From Shewanella decolorationis S12 (GTDB lineage Bacteria > Pseudomonadota > Gammaproteobacteria > Enterobacterales > Shewanellaceae), in NCBI RefSeq assembly GCF_000485795.1, contig NZ_AXZL01000071.1, positions 1-64,000 on the forward strand: a stretch of DNA of 64,000 bases, given 5' to 3'. Numbering within the stretch: the first letter of the stretch is position 1; each line of letters starts with the position of its first letter. Made by a program: the position numbers and the translations under genes. Under the pieces are notes generated by a model that saw only the letters and a program-made list of their open reading frames with translations, was not told the origin of the DNA and did not search any database. Below are positions 35,829 through 43,820 of this stretch, piece by piece.

Positions 35829-36338
35829 TTATTTGGTCTTACGTTTTTGCCATTTAAACATGATGGAGTATTTCCACAGATTACTGATCGTTAGGTATCC
35901 CAAGGCGGAAAATATGACTCCCAACACTAAGCAACCAAGTAAAAATGGAGGGCCAATGGTGGCTAATGAAGATTCAATCCACTGCCAGCTGGCTTCAAAG
36001 GCAAACTCCTGCGGCGCATGGCCAAGAATTTTCGCGCCTAATAAATAGGCACCATAAAACATCACCGGCATGGTCAGCGGGTTGGTGATCCACACTAATG
36101 CGACAGAGACGGGAATATTGACATTAAACAGGATGGCGAAAGCGGCGGCGACCACCATTTGAAACGGCATTGGGATCCAAGCGACAAACAAGCCTATGGC
36201 AAAGGCCCCCGGGGCAGAGCGGCGATTAAGCGCCCACAGATTGGGGTTATGTAATAAGCGACCGAAAATGCGTAGGTGTTTGTGCTCACGCAGGGTTTCA
36301 GGCTTAGGCATATACTTTTTGATTAATTTTTTTGGCAT
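35829..36338 (-). CDS. DUF2062 membrane protein
   Basis: 169 aa. The DUF2062 block (GAFAIGLFVAWIPMPFQMVVAAAFAILFNVNIPVSVALVWITNPLTMPVMFYGAYLLG) fills the centre, with 3-4 membrane helices. A basic N-terminus comes first (MPKKLIKKYMPKPE), and the C-terminus ends in KWQKRKTK. Function unknown. It is divergent from comEC, with only 32 bases between the starts, so the two promoters must overlap the coding regions. Confidence 0.88.
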   Translation of the reverse strand: MPKKLIKKYMPKPETLREHKHLRIFGRLLHNPNLWALNRRSAPGAFAIGLFVAWIPMPFQMVVAAAFAILFNVNIPVSVALVWITNPLTMPVMFYGAYLLGAKILGHAPQEFAFEASWQWIESSLATIGPPFLLGCLVLGVIFSALGYLTISNLWKYSIMFKWQKRKTK

Positions 36339-36370
36339 AGGCTGAAATTGCTGTCTTAACTTAATTCACT

Positions 36371-38692
36371 ATGAATGGATTCATTTTTGGCTTTAGTGCC
36401 ACTTTACTGTCAGCGATGTTGTGGCCGTCGCTGCTGCCAATCAGTTATTTACCCTATCTTTGCCTTGGGGCGCTCGTCTTATTCAAAAAAGCGTCTACTT
36501 TGTCCGGCGCGCTCTTTGCGGTGTTTTGGCTCACAGGGTTTTGCTTCATTTTATCTCGGCAGGATCTTCCTTTATCACTACAGCCAGTTCAAGTGAGGGG
36601 CGAAATCATATCACTAGTTAGTCAAAACAGCGACTGGGTTAGCTTCGATATTATTGTCGATAAACCAAATTTAATCTTCTGGCCAAGGGCTAAGTTACGA
36701 TTAACTTGGCAATCCCCCGAAGCGGTGCAAGTGGGGCAAGTTTGGTCATTCACGCTGATGCCTAAAAGTATCTCAAGCGTGTTAAATCAAGGTGGCTACA
36801 ACGAGCAAAAACAATTGATTAGTCAGCATATTGTTGGCAAAGGACGAGTCATTCATGCCCAACTGCTCACGACTCATTTTTCATTACGGAATCATCTGAT
36901 TAGCCAATTGTCCCCTAAGTTGTCGACATTCGCGCAGGGGGATATTTTGCTCGCGCTGATTTTGGGCGATAAGCAACTCATACCAGCCAGTAAGTGGCAG
37001 GCATTAAGGCAAACGGGAACAGGGCATTTAGTGGCGATATCTGGGCTGCATTTGTCGGTGATCACCGCTTGGGTTTATATATGCACGCTGTTTCTACTAA
37101 GCCGCTTCGCGGCGCATCCCAGCAGACGCAATCTAGTGATTGCACTATTGCTCGCCGGAGGTAGTGCTTTATTTTATAGCTATTTAGCGGGATTTGCGGT
37201 TTCAACTCAACGCGCGTTAGTGATGATTTTATTGATCATGCTGCTGAGTTTATTAAGACGCTACTCGAGTGCGTGGGACCGTTTACTGTTTGCACTCTTT
37301 ATTGTGCTTTTGTTCGATCCGCTTGCCTGTTTGAGTGCAGGTTTTTGGCTGTCGTTTTGCGCCTTGGCGATTATTTTATATACCTTGGAAAGCGCACCTC
37401 GTATTCAGCCCGCTGAAGGTAAAGCCACCTTTAGGGCAAAAGCGAGAGGGAGACTCGCGCAATTTTGGTCGATTCAATGGCGTTTAAGTCTGGTGTTAGG
37501 GTTAGTGCAGGCGGTGTTTTTCGGCGGCCTTAGCGTACACAGTCTGTGGATGAATATGCTGGTGGTGCCTTGGTTTAGCCTTGTCGTCATCCCCTTATCT
37601 ATGTTGGCGTTTATCCTCTGGTGGTTAGGCACGTTTTTTGGTCAAGCATGGTTTGGGCTGTTCCATCTGGCTGATTTCACCGTGTTACCCTATGGCAAGT
37701 TATTGGAACTTAGTGGTAATTTGCCCGTCCATTGGCATTCGGTCTCAGATACCTTGCTCGGGGCCAGTCTGTGCGTATTGTTGGCCTTGATTCTATGGCG
37801 TTATCTTCCGCATCATAGTCGATATGGACTATGGCATTTACCCATCACCTTGCTGTTTATTCCGGCCACATTAGTGTTTTTTCCACGTATGACTGAACCA
37901 TCTTCCCCTCAGTGGACATTGCATCTACTCGATGTCGGACAGGGCTTAGCCGTGGTGATTGAGCAGGATAGGCGAGCACTTATCTATGATACGGGCGCCG
38001 CCTTTGGTGAGGATTTTAGCTATAGTGAGCGGGTGATTATCCCGTTTCTTAGCAGTAAAGGCTTAGCTTTGGTGGATTATATTGTTGTGAGTCATGGCGA
38101 TAACGACCATGCCGGCGGTGCCGAGGTGTTGTCCAAAGCTTATCCTAGGGCAAACTGGATAACTGATGTGGCTCATTTAGAGGGTATGCCTTGTTTGCCG
38201 CAGCAAATTCAGTGGCAGCAATTAAGGTTAAGCTTTATCTCGCCTCAGACGGCCAAGGGAGGGAATAACGCCTCCTGCGTGTTGCGTATCGACGATGGTG
38301 TGCACAGTCTGTTACTGAGCGGTGATATTGAAAAGGAAACCGAAGCGGTACTGATTGAGCAAGCACTCAAAGGCGCCGAGCTTAAAAGCCAAGTATTAAT
38401 TGCGCCGCACCATGGCAGCCGCACCTCATCAACCCCAGCCTTTATCGATGCTGTCGCTCCTGAATTAGTGTTGTTTCCTGCAGGTCTTAATAATCGTTAT
38501 GGCTTCCCCAAGCCCGATGTGGTTGCGCGTTATCAAGCGCGGAATATTGATTATTTTACAACGGGGCGAGAAGGGCAGATCAGTGTTTCTTTTGCTGCTG
38601 GACGGCTTGAGGTGAAGACCTATCGGCGTGATTTGGCGCCATTTTGGTATAACCGCTTGTTTAGATTTGGTGACTTGATTAATCCAGAGTAG
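36371..38692 (+). CDS. comEC: ComEC/Rec2 DNA-uptake channel protein
   Basis: 773 aa. Order of parts: an N-terminal membrane and DUF4131-like region, the Competence domain (residues ~190-470, GTGHLVAISGLHLSVI signature), then a C-terminal metallo-beta-lactamase domain (~515-740) with VVSHGDNDHAGGAEVL, LLSGDIEKETE and LIAPHHGSRTSS. This is the inner-membrane channel and nuclease for single-stranded DNA uptake in transformation. All expected motifs are intact. It sits just upstream of msbA, as ycaI does in E. coli. Confidence 0.93.
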   Translation: MNGFIFGFSATLLSAMLWPSLLPISYLPYLCLGALVLFKKASTLSGALFAVFWLTGFCFILSRQDLPLSLQPVQVRGEIISLVSQNSDWVSFDIIVDKPNLIFWPRAKLRLTWQSPEAVQVGQVWSFTLMPKSISSVLNQGGYNEQKQLISQHIVGKGRVIHAQLLTTHFSLRNHLISQLSPKLSTFAQGDILLALILGDKQLIPASKWQALRQTGTGHLVAISGLHLSVITAWVYICTLFLLSRFAAHPSRRNLVIALLLAGGSALFYSYLAGFAVSTQRALVMILLIMLLSLLRRYSSAWDRLLFALFIVLLFDPLACLSAGFWLSFCALAIILYTLESAPRIQPAEGKATFRAKARGRLAQFWSIQWRLSLVLGLVQAVFFGGLSVHSLWMNMLVVPWFSLVVIPLSMLAFILWWLGTFFGQAWFGLFHLADFTVLPYGKLLELSGNLPVHWHSVSDTLLGASLCVLLALILWRYLPHHSRYGLWHLPITLLFIPATLVFFPRMTEPSSPQWTLHLLDVGQGLAVVIEQDRRALIYDTGAAFGEDFSYSERVIIPFLSSKGLALVDYIVVSHGDNDHAGGAEVLSKAYPRANWITDVAHLEGMPCLPQQIQWQQLRLSFISPQTAKGGNNASCVLRIDDGVHSLLLSGDIEKETEAVLIEQALKGAELKSQVLIAPHHGSRTSSTPAFIDAVAPELVLFPAGLNNRYGFPKPDVVARYQARNIDYFTTGREGQISVSFAAGRLEVKTYRRDLAPFWYNRLFRFGDLINPE

Positions 38693-38724
38693 AATGAGAA
38701 CTTTGCCATAATTTAGTGTTTTCA

Positions 38725-40530
38725 ATGACAGCATCTCCTAAAGACGAAATGTGGACAGTTTTCAAGCGATTACTGTGCTATCTCAAACCGATGAAGGGCA
38801 TGTTTTTGCTTTCCGTTGTCGGCCTGATTGTTTATGGGCTTGTCGACGCGGCCTTTATTTCTTTTATCGGGCCTTTTATCGATAAAGGCTTTTCTAGCAG
38901 CACTCCTGCGATCAGTAATGGTATCGCACTCCCCACTAGCCAAGGCTTTCATGCCGATAACCAAGTGTTATTAATGGCGCCGATAGTAGTTATTTTAATG
39001 TTCTCCCTGCGTGGTTTTGCGAACTTTGTCTCCACCTACGGTATCTCTTATATGAGTGCCCGTTTGATCATGGATATGCGTCAGCAAGTGTTTGAGCATT
39101 ATCTGAGCTTGCCCGTAAGCTACATGGATAAAGAAAACACCGGGAACTTGATTTCAAAAGTCACCTTCGATACCGAGCAAATTGCCCGTGCATCGGGCAG
39201 TGCCTTGATCTCTATCGTGCGCGATGGGGTAACGGTTATCGGTATGCTTGCGCTGATGTTTTACAACTCGTGGAAGCTTTCTCTGTGTATTTTAGTGATT
39301 GGCCCAATTATGGGATTGGTGATCACTATTGTGAGTCGTCGTTTCCGTAAGGTATCGAAACAAATCCAAACGGCGATGGGCGATGTCAGTGCCGCTACCG
39401 AGCAGATGATTAAAGGCCATAAAAACGTCTTGGCCTTCGGCGGACAAGAAACCGAAACGGCGCGTTTTGCCAAAGTGAATGACAGAAACCGTCATCAAAA
39501 TATGAAACTCGCCGTAGCACAGGCGATTAGCCAGCCGCTGATCATGGTGATTGGCTCTTTCGCATTGGCCTTTGTGCTGTATGCGGCGAGCCTTGATAGC
39601 ATGAAAGCCGATTTGACCGCAGGTACCTTCGCGACCATTCTCGGCGCTATGATGGCCATGCTGCAACCCATCAAAAACCTCACGCGTGTGAACGCCGAAT
39701 TTCAACGCGGTATCGCGGCCTGTACCACGGTTTTTGAACTGTTAGACACTTTGCCTGAATCCGATACGGGTACTTACACCGTCAAGCGTGCTAAGGGCAA
39801 CTTACGTTTCGATAATGTGTCCTTCAGCTACGACGGGCAGGAGCGCCGCGCCTTAGATAATATCGACTTCGAGGTGACCCAAGGGCAAACCTTGGCCTTA
39901 GTCGGTCGTTCTGGTTCGGGTAAATCCACTATCGCCAGTCTGGTTACGCGTTTTTATACAGGCTTGGAATCTGGCGATATTCTGCTTGATGATGTCAGCA
40001 TCTATGATTACTCATTGAAATCATTGCGTAATCAAGTGGCGCTTGTGTCGCAGCAAGTGACCCTGTTTAACGATACCATTGCCAACAACATCGCCTATGC
40101 CTATCCCGGTGAAGCGACCCGCGAGCAGATTATCCAAGCGGCGACCTTGGCCCATGCGATGGAATTTATCGAGCAACTGCCTGAAGGTTTAGACACCCAA
40201 GTGGGTGAAAACGGCGTGTTATTATCGGGCGGCCAGAGACAACGTATCGCGATTGCCCGCGCTATGCTGCGTGATGCGCCAGTGCTGATCCTCGATGAAG
40301 CCACTTCGGCACTCGATACCGAATCTGAGAAGGCGATTCAACAGGGGCTGGATAATCTTCGTCAAAACCGCACTTCGGTTGTGATTGCTCACCGTTTGTC
40401 GACCATTGAAAGTGCCGATCAAATTTTAGTGGTCGACCAAGGCCGTATCGTTGAGCGCGGTACCCATAAATCCCTTCTGGAACTTGGCGGCATGTATGCC
40501 AAGTTATACCAAATGCAGTTTGGTAGCTAA
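38725..40530 (+). CDS. msbA: Lipid A/phospholipid flippase MsbA
   Basis: 601 aa ABC exporter half-molecule that flips lipid A-core across the inner membrane. A six-helix membrane domain (residues ~20-330) is followed by an ATPase with Walker A GRSGSGKST (~394-402), the Q-loop in VALVSQQVTLF, signature LSGGQRQR, Walker B VLILDEATSALD and switch His in VIAHRLST. ATG 38725 gives the usual N-terminus; a GTG 9 bases upstream is possible. Stop TAA abuts the lpxK ATG. Confidence 0.96.
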   Translation: MTASPKDEMWTVFKRLLCYLKPMKGMFLLSVVGLIVYGLVDAAFISFIGPFIDKGFSSSTPAISNGIALPTSQGFHADNQVLLMAPIVVILMFSLRGFANFVSTYGISYMSARLIMDMRQQVFEHYLSLPVSYMDKENTGNLISKVTFDTEQIARASGSALISIVRDGVTVIGMLALMFYNSWKLSLCILVIGPIMGLVITIVSRRFRKVSKQIQTAMGDVSAATEQMIKGHKNVLAFGGQETETARFAKVNDRNRHQNMKLAVAQAISQPLIMVIGSFALAFVLYAASLDSMKADLTAGTFATILGAMMAMLQPIKNLTRVNAEFQRGIAACTTVFELLDTLPESDTGTYTVKRAKGNLRFDNVSFSYDGQERRALDNIDFEVTQGQTLALVGRSGSGKSTIASLVTRFYTGLESGDILLDDVSIYDYSLKSLRNQVALVSQQVTLFNDTIANNIAYAYPGEATREQIIQAATLAHAMEFIEQLPEGLDTQVGENGVLLSGGQRQRIAIARAMLRDAPVLILDEATSALDTESEKAIQQGLDNLRQNRTSVVIAHRLSTIESADQILVVDQGRIVERGTHKSLLELGGMYAKLYQMQFGS

Positions 40531-41538
40531 ATGCAGGCGCTGGTGAATAAAATTTGGTACGAGGGTCACCCATTGCGGTGGCTCTTGCTGCCGTTTTCTG
40601 TGCTATTCGCTTTAATCACCGCGATTCGTCGCAGCTTGTTTCGCTTGGGACTCAAATCCCAAACCCCATTACCCGTACCCGTTATTGTGGTGGGGAACAT
40701 TACCGTTGGCGGCAGTGGTAAAACGCCTACCGTTATCTATTTGATTGAGTTGCTACGGCAGCAGGGGTTTAACCCAGGTGTGATCAGCCGTGGTTATGGT
40801 GCGGATATCCAAGGGGTCAAAGTCGTTACCGTGGCAGATAGCGCGGCGGCAGTAGGCGATGAGCCCGCCATGATAGTCGCACGTACAGGTGTGCCTATGG
40901 TGGTGGGAGCCAAACGTGTCGATACCGCCAAGGCGTTGCTGGCAGAGTTTGCCGTGGATGTGATTATCTGTGACGATGGCTTGCAGCATTACGCCCTCGG
41001 CCGTGACATTGAGTTGGTGGTGATTGATGGAAAGCGCGGTTTAGGGAATCGTCATTTGCTCCCCGCAGGGCCGCTACGGGAAGGTGTTTGGCGCCTAAAT
41101 CAAGTGGATTTTGTGGTGGTCAATGGTGGGCCCGCTCAGGCTAATCAATATGAGATGCAGCTGAGTCCAAGTGCAGTGCTACCAGTCAATCCTAAGGCAG
41201 AGGCCGTGTTTGACCCGACGCAACCCTTGGTGGCAATGGCAGGTATTGGTCATCCAGCGCGTTTTTTTGAGACGTTAACTCAGCAAGGGTTTAAACTCGC
41301 GTTATCCCATGGTTTTGATGACCACCAAGCCTACGACAAACAAACGTTATGCGAGCTTGCGGCATCTCGGCCGCTGATGATGACAGAAAAAGATGCGGTT
41401 AAATGTCGCGATTTTGCACAAGAAAACTGGTGGTATTTGGCTGTGGATGCCAAGCTATCGCCACAATTTGATCAACAGCTGCTGAGCCGTGTGCGCTCTG
41501 TGGCTGCAGCTAAACAAGGAAAATCCCATGGCGTTTGA
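40531..41538 (+). CDS. lpxK: Tetraacyldisaccharide 4'-kinase
   Basis: 335 aa kinase adding the 4' phosphate to lipid A precursor at the inner membrane. An N-terminal amphipathic or membrane helix (residues ~12-33) precedes the P-loop VGGSGKTP (~59-66). [19 protein letters not shown] carries the conserved DDGxQ catalytic region. It starts on the base after the msbA stop and overlaps ycaR by 11 bases: one tight operon. Confidence 0.96.
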   Translation: MQALVNKIWYEGHPLRWLLLPFSVLFALITAIRRSLFRLGLKSQTPLPVPVIVVGNITVGGSGKTPTVIYLIELLRQQGFNPGVISRGYGADIQGVKVVTVADSAAAVGDEPAMIVARTGVPMVVGAKRVDTAKALLAEFAVDVIICDDGLQHYALGRDIELVVIDGKRGLGNRHLLPAGPLREGVWRLNQVDFVVVNGGPAQANQYEMQLSPSAVLPVNPKAEAVFDPTQPLVAMAGIGHPARFFETLTQQGFKLALSHGFDDHQAYDKQTLCELAASRPLMMTEKDAVKCRDFAQENWWYLAVDAKLSPQFDQQLLSRVRSVAAAKQGKSHGV

Positions 41539-41707
41539 TAAAAAACTGTTAGACATAGTCGCTTGCCCTGTGTGCAAGGGAAAATTGGAATACGATAAAA
41601 CAACGCAGCAATTGATTTGTAAGGCAGACAAATTAGCCTATCCAATCACGGATGGGATCCCTGTGTTACTCGAAAACCGTGCCGTTCCCTTAAACGAAGC
41701 GGTTTAA
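41528..41707 (+). CDS. ycaR: YcaR/Trm112-like small protein (UPF0434)
   Basis: 59 aa. A Trm112-like fold with CPVC (C13, C16) in the N-terminal part and [13 protein letters not shown] at the end. In E. coli the same gene lies between lpxK and kdsB. ATG 41528 has AAGGAAAA upstream; the open frame reaches further into lpxK without homology. A terminator follows directly, so kdsB is not in this operon. Function unproven; Trm112 proteins act as methyltransferase partners. Confidence 0.92.
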   Translation: MAFDKKLLDIVACPVCKGKLEYDKTTQQLICKADKLAYPITDGIPVLLENRAVPLNEAV

Positions 41708-41770
41708 TTTCAGACTAAATGAATTGAGGCTTTGATTTAGCGCTCAGTGAGTTAGCTAAGTAAAGCGTTG

Positions 41771-41803
41771 AAATAAGGGCGATAACTTCGCCCTTATTTT
41801 TTA
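41771..41803 (+). terminator. Terminator of comEC-msbA-lpxK-ycaR region
   Basis: 12-bp perfect stem AAATAAGGGCGA / TCGCCCTTATTT with a 5-base loop and a T-rich tail (TTTATCTTTTT). The A-rich 5' side makes it a fair terminator for the convergent lipoprotein gene too. Confidence 0.93.
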
Positions 41804-41837
41804 TCTTTTTGCTGATAAAGATAAGCACTCAAGCTTG

Positions 41838-42302
41838 CTAAAAGCGCGCAAATTTTTGTTTGTCTTCCTCGGTGGCGCCTTCTTTACACTCTCCACGAAT
41901 TTCACCGCGTCCCGATTCAATATTTCGACTCAATTCGAAATAACCCTCGCGGCAATAGCCTGTCATTTCTAAGGTTTTTTCTAACCCCAGCTCCACCTGT
42001 TTGCCCCAAATCTCGAGTGAGTCGGCCTGCTCTTTACGGCTGCGGCGCTGCTCTCTAGGATCTTGGGCGACTTGGCGCATGCGTTCTTCGTGGGGGAAGG
42101 AGCGCTCGGCATTATCCTTTTTCGATTGGTCTTCGGCTAAACCGGCTTGATAGGTAAAGAGTTTTAGCCCATCGGCGCGCAGATCTGTGGTGAGTTTATC
42201 TTTAAATTTTCCGGCAAACTCAGCGGGATCTATTGGGGCGCTGCTACAGGCGAGTAGGGTAAAGCAGCTCAGCAGTGTCAGACTTATCGATCTTAATGAC
42301 AT
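41838..42302 (-). CDS. Hypothetical lipoprotein
   Basis: 154 aa. A clear lipoprotein signal (ISLTLLSCFTLLAC, lipobox LLAC with Cys near residue 19) is followed by SSAPIDP, so it is likely sent to the outer membrane. The rest is hydrophilic and charged (MRQVAQDPREQRRSRKEQADSLEIWGKQVELGLEK), with two Cys near the C-terminus (CREGYF, ECKEG) that could pair. I recognise no domain. It converges on the ycaR terminator. Confidence 0.75.
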   Translation of the reverse strand: MSLRSISLTLLSCFTLLACSSAPIDPAEFAGKFKDKLTTDLRADGLKLFTYQAGLAEDQSKKDNAERSFPHEERMRQVAQDPREQRRSRKEQADSLEIWGKQVELGLEKTLEMTGYCREGYFELSRNIESGRGEIRGECKEGATEEDKQKFARF

Positions 42303-42480
42303 ATGAAGGATTACTCTTAGGTGATTCTCTTATCGAAGAATACCTTAATATGCCGCGAAATATCATGCAATTATGGGTTTTATTCGCGATATACTCACTC
42401 TCGTATACCGCGATTATCTTTACCGCTTCTCTTTACCACTTTAGAACGCCGAATGGCGTTACTCTAAGGGAGCCTTTTTC

Positions 42481-43170
42481 ATGTTGGACTTTTGGGCGAA
42501 TCGTTTGGCACAAATCGAATGGGATATCAGCCCATTGCAGTGCCTAAGTCTATTGCTACTGGCGCTGTGGATTTATGCCATCTGGCCTAAGGAGGAGCTA
42601 CAGCAAGTACTTAAGGACAAAGGCTTACAATGGCGGCTGTTATTGACCCTGATTGCAGTGAATACCCTGTGGTTGCTCAATGCCAGTATTCAAGTGGGAT
42701 TGCATTTACACTTCTTAGGCATAGTCACTTGCCTACTGATGTTTGGTTGGCGTTTAGCCACGGTTGCCTTGCTGCTACCGAGCGCATTTTTCAGTGTGTT
42801 TGTGTTAAAGCAGCCCGCCGAGTTTGGGGCTTTTAGCTTATTTGCTATCGCTATTCCGCTGTTTTGTGCCTTTATCCTCTACAGCCGTAGTTATCATTTG
42901 TTTCCTAAGCATATTTTTGTGTTTATTTTTGTCGGCGCCTTTATTAACGCTGGCTTGTCGACGGTTTTTCATCAATTTAGTTGGGCATTCTGGCTGTGGT
43001 TGTCAATGGATTATGATTGGGGCGTGTTGATTGATAACTATCTGATGTTAATCCCGCTATTAGCGTTCCCTGAAGCGCTGCTCAATGGTATGGCGGTGAC
43101 GTTGCTCGTGGTGTACCAACCCCAATGGTTGTTTGACTATTCCGATCGCGAATATCTTTGGCGTAAATAA
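42481..43170 (+). CDS. CbiM-like energy-coupling-factor permease
   Basis: 229 aa, six or seven predicted membrane helices. It resembles the CbiM/ECF permease family that imports Co2+ or Ni2+ (VGLHLHFLGIVTCLLMFGWRLA and FINAGLSTVFHQFSW.. FPEALLNGM). No CbiQ or CbiO partner gene is adjacent, and no cobalamin riboswitch is evident upstream, so the metal is open. AAGGGAG precedes the ATG, with a hairpin (AACGCC/GGCGTT, 42445-42460) just before it. Confidence 0.78.
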   Translation: MLDFWANRLAQIEWDISPLQCLSLLLLALWIYAIWPKEELQQVLKDKGLQWRLLLTLIAVNTLWLLNASIQVGLHLHFLGIVTCLLMFGWRLATVALLLPSAFFSVFVLKQPAEFGAFSLFAIAIPLFCAFILYSRSYHLFPKHIFVFIFVGAFINAGLSTVFHQFSWAFWLWLSMDYDWGVLIDNYLMLIPLLAFPEALLNGMAVTLLVVYQPQWLFDYSDREYLWRK

Positions 43171-43198
43171 ACGTGGCATAAGTAAAGAAAGGCGCAAA

Positions 43199-43224
43199 TA
43201 AAAAGCGCGCCATAGGGCGCGCAT
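43199..43224. terminator. Bidirectional terminator between convergent genes
   Basis: GCGCGCC-ATAG-GGCGCGC with AAAA on the left, which reads as TTTTT after the stem on the minus strand. It lies between the convergent CbiM-like and glutaredoxin genes. Confidence 0.85.
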
Positions 43225-43229
43225 TCCAT

Positions 43230-43586
43230 TTAGGCAAAGCGTTGATCTAAGTAATTAATAATTTCTTTTGACTCATACAGCCAGTGTACTTGGCCGTTTT
43301 CTTCGATGCGTAAACAAGGAACCTGTTGTTTACCACCCTGAGCGATAAGCTCATCTTTGTGCGGAGATTGTTTTGCATCCACCGTTTGAATATTCAGTCC
43401 TTGACGACGCATAGCGCGGCGCACTTTCACGCAGAAAGGGCAGGCATTGTACTGATATAAGGCCAGCGCTTGGGTCTGGGCGTCAATCTGTTGTTGTTCT
43501 GCCTGTGGGCGTTTGCGCTTCTTTGGGGTGAACACAAAGTTCAGTAGCAAAATGATCCGACCTAAAATCCAGCGAATAATAAACAT
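43230..43586 (-). CDS. Membrane-anchored glutaredoxin-like protein
   Basis: 118 aa. Residues ~3-18 form a short hydrophobic anchor (IIRWILGRIILLLNFVF). The thioredoxin fold that follows has the redox motif CPFC (near 53-56), the cis-Pro in QQVPCL and a C-terminal LYESKEIINYLDQRF, as in glutaredoxin/GST N-domain proteins. Likely faces the cytoplasm and reduces disulfides with glutathione; partners unknown. Confidence 0.87.
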   Translation of the reverse strand: MFIIRWILGRIILLLNFVFTPKKRKRPQAEQQQIDAQTQALALYQYNACPFCVKVRRAMRRQGLNIQTVDAKQSPHKDELIAQGGKQQVPCLRIEENGQVHWLYESKEIINYLDQRFA

Positions 43587-43761
43587 AATTACCTCGAATA
43601 AAGTGTGTTAGCGCGCCGCAGTATGGGTGGTGCAAAAGGGCATTGTGTTGTCGAAAAGACTTGGCGAAGTGTGATTCCGCTCTCATAAAGCCGCAGAGTG
43701 TAACCTAAGGGATGCGTGAGGCCAAGCACTTGAGACTGACGCAGTTAGTTGACTTTAGTTA

Positions 43762-43790
43762 CAAAAACGCCCAGTGATCACTGGGCGCTT
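43762..43790 (-). terminator. Terminator after the DUF748 gene
   Basis: CGCCCAGTGATCACTGGGCG is a 20-bp perfect palindrome, 34 bases after the DUF748 stop. On the minus strand it is followed by TTTTTG. Confidence 0.85.
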
Positions 43791-43820
43791 TATTATCCAT
43801 GTTTTGGTGTTGGTGAGTAT

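Noticed and set aside
42303..42480. Cobalamin riboswitch before the CbiM-like gene
   Set aside because: The gap is short and lacks a recognisable B12-box. Only a small hairpin next to the ribosome-binding site is seen.
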